Shown piece by piece: positions 40,031 through 52,682 of a stretch of 64,000 nt of DNA. Both the position numbers and the translations under genes were made by a program. The stretch is from NCBI GenBank assembly GCA_030220185.1, contig JASPKZ010002337.1, positions 1,831,501-1,895,500 of the forward strand, in the 5' to 3' direction. The stretch comes from Diploptera punctata. Lineage: Eukaryota > Arthropoda > Insecta > Blattodea > Blaberidae. Under the pieces are notes generated by a model. That model was not told the DNA's origin. It saw nothing but the letters and a program-made list of their open reading frames with translations, and did not search any database. The number at the start of each line of letters is the position of its first letter. The stretch's first letter is position 1.

Positions 40031-40563
40031 CTTACTTACTCACTGGCACTATCGAACCCATAGGTTCATGGCCGCACGGACATAAGCTCTACATACATCC
40101 CTATCCTGAGCTAATGCTTTCCAATCATTCCCTGTATAATCTACTTCCCTCAAATCATAGTTAATGTTATTCTCCCATCTCATTCTTGGTCTACCAACTG
40201 GGCGTTTTCCCTCTGGCTTTCCTACAAGAAGCTTCCATGCAAGTCTCCCATTCCCCATACGTGCAACATGTCCTGCCCATCGCAGTCTACGAGACTTAAC
40301 TGTTCTTATTATATCTGGCTTCCTATAAAGACCATGTAGTTCATTGTTATGTAGTCTTCTCCATTCACCTGTCTGTTCATCTCTCATTGGTCCAAAAATT
40401 TTCCTAAGTACTTTATTCTCAAATACTTGTAATCTCCTTTCCTCTCTTAAAGTAAGAGTCCATGTTTCGCACCCATATAATATAACTGGTAGAATAATAG
40501 TTTTATATATTTTCAGTTTAACGTTTTTTAAAAGGAGTTGGGACATCAAGAGTCTCTGCAATG
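40031..40563 (-). pseudogene. RTE-like LINE inserted in the lipase 1 3' region
   Basis: Minus strand, 5'-truncated, with one long open frame to its C-terminus: LQRLLMSQLLLKNVKLKIYK, GCETWTLTLREERRLQVFEN, RRLHNNELHGLYRKPDIIRT, GKPEGKRPVGRPRMRWENN, AMNLWVR. It is flanked by an exact 13-base duplication GGTATACTCTATA (40018-40030 and 40564-40576). It lies only 25 bases past the restored lipase stop, so it is in or next to the 3' UTR. Open frame and exact duplication suggest a recent event. Confidence 0.93.
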
Positions 40564-40611
40564 GGTATACTCTATAGCCTTGGTAATCCCAAATACGAAC
40601 AATAATTAATA

Positions 40612-40826
40612 GAGGGTGTAGCATAAGTCACTTAACCGAAAATGCATATAATTATTTTCTGTAGCTTACAACTATCGAAATTGTTCAAAGTGACATCCAT
40701 TTTTGTTTAAGGAATAGTGTATGAGATTATATTCTGAAGGTCACATATATAAACCCCAGTATCAACCAATCTGATTTTATTCCTTGCAACCATGTGTAGT
40801 GGTTAACTGGCTTATGTTGCACCCTG
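40612..40826. mobile_element. Mariner-type MITE
   Basis: 215 bp. Ends GAGGGTGTAGCATAAGTCAC and the inverted GGCTTATGTTGCACCCTG match over about 25 bases with a few changes; TA flanks both sides. Non-coding. A possible polyadenylation signal AATAAA for lipase 1 occurs only after it, at 40926-40931. Confidence 0.75.
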
Positions 40827-40974
40827 TATATTCACAATCATGTACACACAGATACCAGAAAGCGAATAGTTTCCTTAAAAGTTATTCTGAGGATTCTATG
40901 TATTAGTACTACATACATCAATTCAAATAAAATAACGGAAAAACACAATGTATTGTTGCAGTACGTGAATAATT

Positions 40975-41705
40975 ACCTATATGTTCATTTTTTAACTCAT
41001 GCCCCAAATAGCAGTCAATGGCCAATCACATTTCAATGAATTTTGATTTACAACCAATCACAGTCTTTTTCACCTCGATTTTAATAGTTTAATTTGATCA
41101 TATTAAAATCAAGTTCCTCCTTTTTAACATTCTGAATAGGTCAGAGCATTATTTTGCAGTGAATGACTCTCTAAGAAATATGGCTACCAGATTGTATACA
41201 TATAGAGCACTAATGTAAACAGATACTGCTTGCGGGATATAATAGAAAAACAATCGTAGTAATTGATTATTCCACAATAAAAAGAAACCACTGTTTGCAC
41301 TTTCTTAAACGTATTATTTCCCAGGAATTTACATTCCAGAAAAAATATAATTTACATCATAGGACATCACAAATTAATTAATAACTTATAATATTGGTTA
41401 TAAACAGTTTGATGTGTTTCATTTTTTCTCTAGTAGGGTGCATTCTTACAATATTGTGATCCTTTGGCAATAAATATTATATGGTGTAGTGGTGAACAAA
41501 TGAACAAACGTTTCTCATTTGTTTTCAAACATCGCCGTTTACATTAAATATATAAATATTTTAAAATAACTATATTTAAATAATGATTTATGAGTAAACA
41601 GCTTAATTTTATTCGTTAAATAGTCCTTCCTAACAAATGCGTCTCTTGATTTCCATATTCTCTAGATATATTCACTTCTCACTTCGTAAGTCGTGAATTT
41701 ATCGA
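40975..41705. mobile_element. M2 non-autonomous element, copy A
   Basis: One of five copies of a repeat of up to about 700 bp with conserved blocks CATGCCCCAAAT, CAACCAATCACAGTC, CTCCTTTTTAACATTCTGAA, TTTTCAAACATCGCCGTTTA and CATTAAATATATAAATATTT. Its ends carry inverted GAATTTGGAAATCAAGAGTG-like sequence (best seen in copies B and D). No ORF. Confidence 0.75.
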
Positions 41706-41708
41706 TAA

Positions 41709-42258
41709 CACTGGTCAACAAGATTTTTGCCTCATGAGTACCAATAGTTGTATACTTAATTCAGTTTTTTTTATCGTGTTTTCAAATATGTATTCGGAAT
41801 TTCTCCATCACCCACAGTTTTTTTTTATTTCAATTTCAATTAATGGATTTAAATAATTATACTTTTAATAAACTTTTTTCGTCCATTTGTCCATTCAAAA
41901 TAAACCCAAATGAGCTAACTCAAATGGTTTTCAGCTATGGAAAAAGATTATCAAGGCAAATGGAATCCTAATATGCTGGCCGATTATTATTGGACCATCA
42001 AGAGGGATGCTCCACAGGCGAAATAAAGCAGAAAATCGTCATTTCTTACTTTCTAAGTGAGTCCGAATGTTAGAATATTGTGTAGTTACGAATTGAGAAA
42101 ATATTAAAGTGCTTGAAATTATAAATTCCTGTCTTTCGGAAACCTTGCGCGATGGAGAAAAACCGATATCATATTTCAATTCAGGAGAAAAAATACTATC
42201 AGAATCACATATTTTTCTTTCTGAGACAAAAAAAAACTTTCTTTTTTGTTGTTCAGTG
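41709..42258 (+). mobile_element. TAA-flanked TIR element, copy 1, nested at an M2 end
   Basis: Ends CACTGGTCAACAAG and TTGTTGTTCAGTG are imperfect inverted repeats. Both sides carry TAA (41706-41708, 42259-42261), and the uninterrupted site is readable in M2 as CGATAATTTGG (42995-43005), giving a 3-base target duplication. It carries a fragment of the conserved ORF (41930-42060). Other copies: 46515-47050, 49878-50961. Confidence 0.8.
41930..42060 (+). pseudogene. Conserved element ORF, C-terminal fragment
   Basis: Plus strand: FSAMEKDYQGKWNPNMLADY, YWTIKRDAPQAK, stop, SRKSSFLTF. Nearly the same peptide is on the minus strand at 46718-46987, and a longer version at 50102-50512. The peptide (MEKRYQGKW..MLADYCW..KRDA) is one I associate with multi-copy ORFs of unknown function in many arthropod genomes. 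Confidence 0.7.
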
Positions 42259-42261
42259 TAA

Positions 42262-43030
42262 TTTGGAAATCGCTGGTGGCATTACTTATGACTATTTAAC
42301 TCATGTCCCAAATGGGAGTCAATGGCCAATCACGTTACAATGATTTTTTATTTACAACCAATCACAGTCGTGTTTCGCCTAGAATTTACCAACTAAAGTT
42401 TTTCATAATAAAGAAAGCACCTCCTTTTTAACATTCTGAATAGGTCATAGCAATATTTTGCAGTGACTGACTCACTAAGATATGCGGCTACCAAATTGTA
42501 TGTTTAGTGCATAAATGTCAACACATACCGCATGCGGGAGTTAATATAAAAACATTTGTAGCAATTGATTATACCACCAAAAAAAGAAACCACTGTTTGC
42601 ACTTTCTTAAATGTATTTTTTCCCAGAAAAATATAATTATATTTATATCATAGCACATCAGAAATGAATTAATATACAGTTTGATGCGTTTCATTTTTTT
42701 TCTCCACTAGAGTGTATTCTTACAACATTTCGTTCCTTTGGTAATAAATAATATGATCTGGTTGCAGTGACGAACAAAAGAAGAAAATGAAGCGTACCGA
42801 TCGTTTCTCATTTGTTTTCAAACATCGCCGTTTACATTAAATATATAAATATTTTAAAATAACTATATTTAAATGATTTGTGAGTAAACAACTTAATTTT
42901 ATTCGTTAAATAGTCTTAACAAATGCCACTCTTAATTTCCAAATTCTCTACATAAATTCACTCCTCATTTCACGAGTCGTGAATTTATCGATAATTTGGA
43001 AATCACTCGTGGCATTACATATGATAAATG
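42262..43030. mobile_element. M2 non-autonomous element, copy B
   Basis: Left end AATTTGGAAATCGCTGGTGG and right end AATGCCACTCTTAATTTCCA are inverted repeats of about 25-30 bases. Internal blocks match copies A, C, D and E. A fragment of another M2 end (AATTTGGAAATCACTCGTGG) follows at about 43000. Confidence 0.78.
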
Positions 43031-43276
43031 CTATAGAATTAAGTGAGAATATTAGCCGAAATTAATCTAAAATCACCATATTTATAATGTAAAATATGTA
43101 TGTTATTGCTCAAACAGTACAGTCAAAGTACGTATCACAAAAACATGTTATCAAACAAGTGAACGATAACCTAATCTAGTGATCACTAACTCGCCCATTT
43201 TCTCACCCTGATTTATCCGAACTAATCTGGTGCACAATGACTTGCCCACTAATATAGGTGGACTCCTGGCATAGAA
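43031..43276. other. No recognised feature
   Basis: AT-rich spacer between the two lipase genes. Confidence 0.45.
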
Positions 43277-44045
43277 TCATCTTATATGTGAGTAAATATG
43301 TTGGAAACTGGCTCTACCGGAAACATGTATTATCACGTTTGCCAAAATGATGCTAGCAGTCACTTCTGGGATCGAATATTCTTCATAATTCTCTGATTCA
43401 CTCTTTGTTAATTCTCTCGACACTATACTCCTATACATTCTTTGAATCCACTCTTCTTTTGGCCTCCCCTTTCTTCTGTTGCCCTCCGCTTCGAAAAGTA
43501 TTATCAACTTTTGTATCCTGTTATCTGACATCCTCTTTAAGTGACCAAACCATTTCAGTCTTCTTTTTTCAATAGCTTGTAGAATATTTTTTTGGACGTC
43601 CATGATTTCTCTGATTTTAGTATTTCTAATTTTGTCTCTTCTTGAATTTCTAGAAGCCGTCCTCCAAAAGACCATCTCTGTCACCAAATAGTTTATGTAC
43701 TTGCTCTCTGCTTAACGTCCACGTTTCCGCACCATACAATAGTATACTCTCCACCAATGAGCTATAAATAAGATTTTTAGTTTTGTTCAGAATTGTTTTA
43801 CTCCACAGCACCGAATTCATCTTTCCAATTGTTTTCCTTCCTTGACTTACTCTTTTGTGTATCTCAATTACTTGTTCCTTCAGACTCTAATATTGAACCC
43901 AAATATTTGAATTTGGTAACTGTCTTAATTTTCTCATTTTCAATCTTCAAACTTTCATCCATTTGCATTGTAGATGATAAATATTTGTTTTATTCAAATC
44001 AATAATATTTACTCTTCAATTTTCATACTCCTCTATCAGTTTTCT
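43277..44045 (-). pseudogene. LINE C-terminal region (LINE-3-like, diverged)
   Basis: Minus strand. An open stretch (43687-43277) reads EMVFWRTASRNSRRDKIRNT, RRLKWFGHLKRMSDNRIQKL, NRRKGRPKEEWIQRMYRSIV. Upstream in broken frames lies ENEKIKTVTKFKYLGSILES E. The same order as LINE-3 (WRRAAR.SR.DKIRN, LNWYGH.RRM, KGRPN.TWIQ), but more distant, so a separate family. Confidence 0.8.
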
Positions 44046-44401
44046 TATCGTGTGGAAAGCATAATATAAATATTTATAATATTACAATTTGATGGTTTAA
44101 GTGACATGTGAAAAAGTTCAAAGTACAAGGATTTAAAAATATAAAAATGTGTTATGTATATTTGATGTACAGTCTTATCGTTGCAAATGTGGCAATGGAA
44201 GTATGTACTCATTGATAGGAAAACGTGAAGTTTAACCAAGATATCAGAAGGAACTTTTTTTAAGGACTGCAAATCTTCTTTCCCACAGTGTTTGAAGTTC
44301 AAACAGTAGGATTATCTCAAACATATATTGTACTGATTTGTGCACTGTCCTGTTATTCTTCCTGATCTTTAACGAATTAATATTCTCGAAGAGATATAGC
44401 A
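44046..44401. promoter_or_regulatory. 5' flank of lipase 2 (putative promoter)
   Basis: About 350 bases without recognised repeats directly before the lipase 2 start. No clear TATA box at a convincing distance. The frame on the minus strand here has no family likeness. Confidence 0.3.
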
Positions 44402-44488
44402 ATGGAGAAGAAAATACTGTCTATATTTACATTCATAGTTTTTTCTCAAACGTTTGGAGAAATACAAGCACATGGACACCATCCAATG
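44402..44488 (+). CDS. Lipase 2 exon 1 (signal peptide)
   Basis: 29 codons, MEKKILSIFTFIVFSQTFGE then IQAHGHHPM, ending at GTAAGT in phase 0. It is a basic start, a hydrophobic core and a likely cleavage near IQA. The exon is not in a long ORF and was found by analogy with lipase 1 exon 1. Confidence 0.82.
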
Positions 44489-47400
44489 GTAAGTTACACA
44501 TTTACAATTGAGGCGGTTAGAAACAAAAAGTGTGCGTTTTGAATACCGGTAGGTTAAAAGTTACAATTCCTCTTCGATGGTCAAAGTGTAGCAATATTAA
44601 TAGTTGGTGAAAGTCTTTTACGAAAAAAGAAACGCTCGAAAAATGAAATAAAGAATACTTCTGAAAAAATAAAAAGAATTATTCCTTAAGTAACGTTTTA
44701 GTTAAGTTGTATAAGAAAATCATAAGTAGTTAAAACGTTTAACAATCATTCTTTATATACTTCTAACACATACAGTTATATCTCTTTGCCAAAAAATAAA
44801 AGTATACTTCAAGAATATAATTATGCATCAAACACTTTTTTGCGAAAAAATCACTTAAACCCATTTGCTTCTAAATGCCTAAATGATATTAAATATTTGA
44901 CGAGCCTCTTTATTAGTGAATTCCGAAACAAAATAGTTTAGATTTTTTTTTACAAATCTTCATCGAACCGACTTACTAGACATCGAAACTTATCATGACA
45001 AAAATTGATAGAGCCTATATGTTTGTGTGTATTTTTATTATACTCTAGCGGCCGTAACTTTTGTTTTTCTGAACCAAACTCATCATATTCCAATAAATTA
45101 AGAAAAGTAAAGTCAAGTTCATTCACCACCAAAATCGGACAATTAGGACTAGGGGTCAGTCTGGATCAAAAAAAAATCCCTCTAGCTGCTGCAATTTTCC
45201 AAATTTCACAGCTAAACTCAGTATATTCCATTGAAATAAAAGTAGAAGAGAATGTTCCAAAATCAACTAAATCCGACTAATAGAAGTGGCGGTTTATGGA
45301 AAGATCAAATTTAAAATTCGCTCTAGCGACAGGCATGTTTGTTACCTCTTAACGAAACTGTATAGGTAGGCCTATATGCGATTTGATTAACATTACATAT
45401 TTTCCATATACCAGAAAATCTGACCACATATTCTAGCTGAATGCAGACACTTATTATTTTCATGTTGAAATCTAATATATAAAAATCAATGTTTGTTTGT
45501 TTGTTTGTTCGTATTCTATGCGCGGCCATACCAATGATCCGATTTTTATGTTTTTTTTTTGCAAAATGTTCAGAAGATTCCCAGGATGAACATAAGCTAC
45601 ACGAGAGTTGTGATATTCAACCCATTCACTCCTAAAAAATAACGCTTTGTAGTGAAAAACGTGAAATAACATCTCTATGTTGACGCTTAAATGGCTTACG
45701 CTGCCTAAACCATAACAAATACCCCAAAATTAATGTATACAGAGTTGAATATCTCAAAAACTCTACAAAAAAGTCCGCGACAGCATATGTTTATCTTCTA
45801 CGGATAACTCACAATAACCATTTTCGTCTTTCATTGATGCCAAGAAGATTGGGATCCTAAGCAGATTCCAGAGCAAACAGCGCACGGCTGGAGTAAAATC
45901 ACATTAGCATTTATTTAGGAGTAGCAGCGCACGCCGGGTATTAGCTACTTTAATATAAGAAGAACACATGTGTATATTTATTTACAAATTTATTAATTTG
46001 TATTAGTCATATGATAAAAAGTTCGTCGTTCAGCAGCATCTACACCTCAGTAAGTCCAATTTATGTCTGAGGATCGGTTTCACCAACAGAGGTAACTATA
46101 TTACACCAGTTTCCCCGTATATAATGCATAGCATCCATCCATCCATCCATAGTAATTCTGCCCGAGGGCAGGTCTTTCACTGCAATCATAACATTTTCAT
46201 GCTATGCTTTGCAGCTTTACTAGGGAATTACAGGTGTGGTAGCTTCCCGTTGCTTTCCACACGGGTGAAGGATGATGATAATGATAAGGATGATCATTAT
46301 GATGATGGCCATATGATTTTGGGGACCATTTAATGCATAGCATAAACTGGCGTAACACACTTACCTCTGTTGGTGAAACCGACCCTGAGTAGGTTTGCTT
46401 TACGTAATATGTATTTATTTTGTTTAAACTTATCCAATTTCTTGCAGGGAAACAGAATTTGTGTAGCTAGAGCAATTTTAAACTTTTGGGTATATGAGTT
46501 TCTTTTGATGATAACAGTGAGCAACAAAAAAAAAAAGAAACTTTTTTGTCTCAGAAAGAAAATATGTGATTCTGATAGTATTTTTTCTCCTGAATTCAAA
46601 TATGATATTGGGTTTTCTCCATCACGCAAGGTTTCCGAGAGACCGGAATTTATAATTTCAAACACTTTAATATTTTCTACATTCGTAACTACACAATATT
46701 CGAACATTCGGACTCAACTAGAAAGTAAGAAATGTCGATTTTCTGCTATATTTTGCATCCCTCTTGATTGTCCAACAATAATCAGCCAGCATATTAGCAT
46801 TCCATTTGCCTTGATATCTCTTTTCCATAGCTGAAATCTTCTGAGTTAACTCATTTGGTTTTATTTTACAATGTACAATGGACCAAAAAAGTTTATTTAA
46901 AAAATAATGATTTAAATCCATTAATTGAAATTGAAATAAAAATAACTGTGCGTGATGGAGAAATTCCGAATACATATTTGAAAACACGATAAAAAAACTG
47001 CATTAAGTACAACTATTGGTACTCATGAGACAAAATCATGTTGACCAGTGTAATTAAATCGTATGTACAAAATGTCGTTGCTTGTAACAAAAATTTCAGC
47101 CGTTATGCGTTAGGGTATTGAAAATGTTCCGACTATACCTTTTACGAGCTAAGTTCCAGTTGTAATGTAAACAAACAACATGTATGACTTATTTTTCATT
47201 GGTCGAACAACTGTTTATCTTGGAGCGTGTAAGAAAATGTAGTTCCATCTTTAACACTCGAAGTAGAAAAAATATATAAATAATAAAAATATGTATTAAC
47301 TAGCACATGTCTTATTTAGGAGAACCTTAAAATATATCATTACACTTTTAGAACAGACAGGTGAATGGAGAAGACTACATAACAGTGAGCTACGTAGTCT

Positions 47401-50400
47401 TTATAGGAAGACACATTATAAAAACAGTTAAGTCTCGTAGACTGCGAGGGCAGTATGGGGGATGAAAGACGTGCATGGAAGCTTCTTGTAGGAAAACCAG
47501 AGGGAAAACGTCCAGTTGGTAGATCAAGAATGAGGTGGGAGAATAACATTAACTATGATTTGAGGGAAGTAGATTTTACAGGGAATGATTGGAAAACATT
47601 AGCACAAGATAGGGGTGTATGGAGAGCTTATGTCCGCGCGGCTATGAACCTACGGGTTCGATAGTGCCAGTGAGTTAGTTATAAATTAAATAAGCATCAT
47701 TTTATTCTTACGCATACATGTTACACAGTACGTTGGATTTTCAATTGTGATAAAATCGCTGCTTTTGTAGAATTTTTAAGGCATCGGTAAGGAAATATTT
47801 TGAAAAGCGGAGAGAAATAATAGTATATTACGATGCGAGGTTGGGAAATGCTTTTTACAGAATCGAGGAAAATGTTTAAACTGAACGATAGCGAAGTTTT
47901 TAATTGCCGAGATTCTGTAAAACACTTCACGAACATGCGTTGTACATAATTTTTTGCGCGATGGTGTTTTCAAAATAATAAATAATAGTAAAATAATAAC
48001 ATATTTATTGGAAATATTTTCGTTCATTACAAACAATTGACTTAACGATAACAGCGTGGGTAATGTTTATTAGTTGAAACAACAGGAGGCCGTGAGACTA
48101 ATTTAGTGATAAAATGGCGGCAAGTACGTATTTATTGTTTTATATTGTTTCAAATAAAGTTCAGTTCATTTAAAATGCAGTGATTTGTTTCGTATAACAT
48201 ATATTAACACTACCTTTTGGATTTTTTTTGTATATACATTGTATGTAGCATACATAGAGGGCAGTGGTTTTACTTCCCACAAGCGTGTTTCTAATATGTA
48301 ATATTACATTATAGTTAATTTATTACAGTGTAGTTATTTAGGTTGGCAACACCGAGATGTAGGAAGTTGAACTTTCAATCATGGTCGCGATTGCTGTAAG
48401 TACGACAAAACGAACTAATGCACAAAAAATATGTTTAATGTTTTCAAACAATTTAATGAAAAATATTCCATATTAGCCATTGAGCAAGTGGTGAAAATAC
48501 TAGCAGAATTTACAGGTAAGTCAGCATGGGCCATAAATTCTGCTTGGAGTGAAATGGTAAATAAAGGACATCATCATGGGAAAAGCGCAAAGTATTTTTT
48601 GCCATAAAAATAAGAAATGGAAGTTAATAAATATTGGTACCATTTTAGTTTGAAGTCAGTCTTATTTCCCATAAAATACGACGTTGCTTAAGAACAATGT
48701 TTCAGTTCCGCACACAATTCAGTCATATGGCGGGTGAAAGTAACATCAAGTTTCACCCAATACACGGTGTCGGCGAAGTAATTACCTTATACAAGTTTGT
48801 TTACAGTTAAACTGGAACTTATCTCGGAATTGGTGTCTCTAAATCTGTAATAAGAATCAAGATGGACAGCGTGGAATGCGGCTTGTTTTGCGGCTACCAC
48901 GCTGCCGGCCAACCGAAGTTGACAAGGGGACGAAGACTGAGTCCATTAACCCCATTTAAATTTCGAAGCAATGCCGAAGAAATTCTTAATTTAATATATG
49001 AACAAATACTGAAAATCATTCGCCGCATGGCTGAAGACTTGTAGCTATGTCGTGCTCCGCGCTGATTGGCACCTGTACCTATCAAGGTATATATGTGTTA
49101 AAATGGTTTAATTTCGTGGAAATCGGATTTTTATGATTTTTAATGACTGATACTTCAATGTGCTTGTATTATAGTGTTAATATAATGATGTATTGAATAA
49201 AATTATGTTGTTTAATAATGTATGTTGATTGGTCAATCACAGCTCAGAACGTGGTGTTCCCTAGTGGTCATCCATGCAGGTTCTGACCACGCTCGAGTTT
49301 GCCGTGGCCGGCTTGCTGTTGGCGGCAGAATGCCTGCTGTGGGGATCTTAGATTCCCGGTGGAAATTTATAGACTTATAAAAAATTTAGATATTGTAATA
49401 TTGGACTTAGAAATTTTTCGTAGGTCGATTTGAGCGCTGTATGCACTTTACCATGACCTCTGGAATTGGTGTAAATTTCTGCTTTCAGTTTAACCCCCCC
49501 CCCCACCTAATGATTAAATTTTGTTGGAACACGGTCTCTCTCACTTTTTTTAAACGATTGTTAGCCGCCTTTGTTTCCGAAAAAAAATTGAGTGCTAGAC
49601 CGTTAATAGACACAGTTTTAATGAATAGGAGAAAAATAAATAAAGCGCGTTTTCATAGGTACAACCCCAATAGGAATTCGCTGAAAGAAACGCAGGCCTA
49701 ATCAATAGATATGTTGTTGGGAAAAATCGACAACTCCAGTTCACCGTATGAAGAATTTGTACAGATGAGTCTTACATGATTGTTTAGCAATGAGAGTAGA
49801 CAGCTGCGGTAAGTTAGATAATGGGTTAGATACTTTCTAAGCCGAGTAATATCTGGGCCAAGCCATACATAATAGAACACTGGTCAACAGTGGTTTTGTT
49901 GCCCTTGATATAAGATTAATTTCGGATATATTTGTGCTCACAATTCATGAAACTATCAATGATTTTGGAAGATGTGTTCTGTTTTTATTTTTATTTTCAT
50001 TTTACACTACAAAAATCGGAAAACATAAAAAACATATATTTAAAATGTCGATTGTTTTTTTGAAAAATTAGTATACACCAACGTAAATAGAAAGAAACAT
50101 GTCAAAAACCCATGTTATACTTCAGTGAAACGCCTTGTGTAAGATTTTCTTCTATAATTTTTAGGGGAGAATCTCTTTTTAAAGACCAGCAGTAATCTGC
50201 CATCATGTGACGGTCCCATCTATCCTGATACCTTTCCTCCATTACTTTTAGATCCTGGTGAAAATGCTCTCCCTGTTCGTCACTATAATTTCCTAAATTA
50301 TCCGGAAATCTACCCAGGTGACTGTGGAGAAAGTGTAACTTTATACTCATATTTGCTTCTACAATCTTGAAGCTTGTCAACATGTTTTGCACAATTTCTT

Positions 50401-52637
50401 TACAATTTGGTACTTTATAGTTACCTAGGAAATTTTCTACTACCAATACAAAACTCTTCCAAGCTTCACTTTCCGGAACGGTCATAACTTTGATAAAATG
50501 TTCATCTTTCATAATTGCCGAATTTTATGACCATCAAATATTCCGCCTTTTAACTTTTCCATACTGAGCTTAGAAAATTTTCTACAAATGTATTTGAAAC
50601 TTCTCCTTCCTTGGCCAACGCTTTGACAAATTGTTTTAATCATAACCAGATGCACGTCGTGAGTACTTTAATTTTGTCAAATAACTGAGATCACGGCCGA
50701 TGTGCGGAATGTGGGCTGCGAGAGTGGGGATAACGTGATGTTTGTATGCGCGAAAAAAATGCGAAATCTAATCATGACTTGTAACAAATTTTATTAGTAA
50801 CAAGCCGTTTACTCTTTAAAATATAAGATACGCAAAAGTCATAAAAAACTAGAGCACATTCAGCACTTTCATGAATATAATCGTAAACTGTGCTCTTGAA
50901 AACATAGAAATTCGCTGAGATATCCAGGGCAACAAAAAAATATATTTTTTGTAAAGCTGTGTAATTAGTCTCGAAACGTCACTGATGTAACATAGAAATG
51001 CCTTAAAATAATGGTTAAATTTCGCCAGATACTTGTTACGTTGCTTTTATTTAACGTTACCATTAATATCCAAGAAGGTCGATAAGTTATGCACCGTGTC
51101 AAGGGCAGCAAGTTCGAATCCCTTTACAGTCAGGAATATCAATCTATTTATGTTCATTGTAGTTCGTAAAAATCTTTGAATAAATTTAGATTCGAGAATG
51201 CTATCTACGATGAATCGGTTATTTCGAAGTCAAATATACAACTATAAAGCCCATAAGAGAACTGCATTCATAAAGTTTTATTTTTGAGAGGGGCCGAATT
51301 TAAATTGGAACATATCTAAATTGTAATCTTAATTGATTGCATTAAGGGCTGAATTAGATTATTAAATAGAATGGATGGATGAAACTTTTTTCTTATAATG
51401 ATATTTTTGTCATTCTTGACAAACCATAAACTAATTAATTCAATTTTTAAACTATTTTTATGAAATCTAAACAATAAATAAATATTTTTCTTCCAAAATT
51501 CAATATTCAAGCAATTTTCCTCATCGTAACAGAGCAATTTGAGGCACCATGCCTTGGTGCACAGCAATCGGACTTCCCCTAGTATGAGTATCGTGGAGGA
51601 ACAAATTTTCTCATGACGTTTTAGATAGTACAGATCAATGTTTACCCAACATCGTCAGGAATTTGGGCAGCTACATTAGATATCAGATTCAGGTTGAGAA
51701 AACCAGCTATAACGGCGGGGGTAACCAATATATTGACTATCTGCCATCCTATACTGGTTAGATGACCATCCATCTCTGTGATTAACACGTGGACATGAGC
51801 TGGTAGACCAATGGCTTGTAGTCTGTGTGCCATAGACGAATCAAAACTTTATAAATTTTAGAAAGTATGAAAACATATTGATTCAGCAAAAACATAGTAT
51901 GTTTTAGATGTTTCAGGAATACTGTCCTCAAATTTCTTATTAGCAATTATACATTTACAAAAAGGTTTTAAAATTTGATCACTGTACTAAACTGTATGAT
52001 GGTTTTTCAAGGAAAACTTCTACATATAAAATAACGTAAATAAAAATGTTTAATGATAAGTATTCTATACTTACTTACTTACTTACTTACTTACTCGCTG
52101 GCACTATCGAACCCGTAGGTTAATGGCCGCACGGACATAAGCTCTCCATACATCCCTATCCTGAGCTAATGCTTTCCAATCATTCCCTGTATAATCTACT
52201 TCCCTCAAATCATAGTTAATGTTGTTCTCCCACCTCATTCTTGGTCTACCAACTGGGCGTTTTCCTTCTGGCTTTCCTACAAGAAGTTTCCATGCACGTC
52301 TTTCATTCCCCATACGCGCAACATGTCCTGCCCATCGCAGTCTACGGGACTTAGAAGTAAAAAAAATGTATATTTTTTTCTCTCTATGCAGTTAAAAGCT
52401 CCTTCTAAGTCTTAGCTGTTAAGGTGTTTTATTATTCTCATCGAGTTTTAAAACAAATTAATACATAGCACTTTTACTTAAAATCTTAATTTAGTTGTTC
52501 TAATAAGATACGTATATATTTTTATTTGTTTTTAAAACAAAGTTTCAGTCAAAAACATTCAATCAGAGTATTGCTGATTTAATTATGCCTATATTTTTCC
52601 CCCATTATCATTACCACTACTACTATTATTATTACTA

Positions 52638-52682
<45 letters not shown>

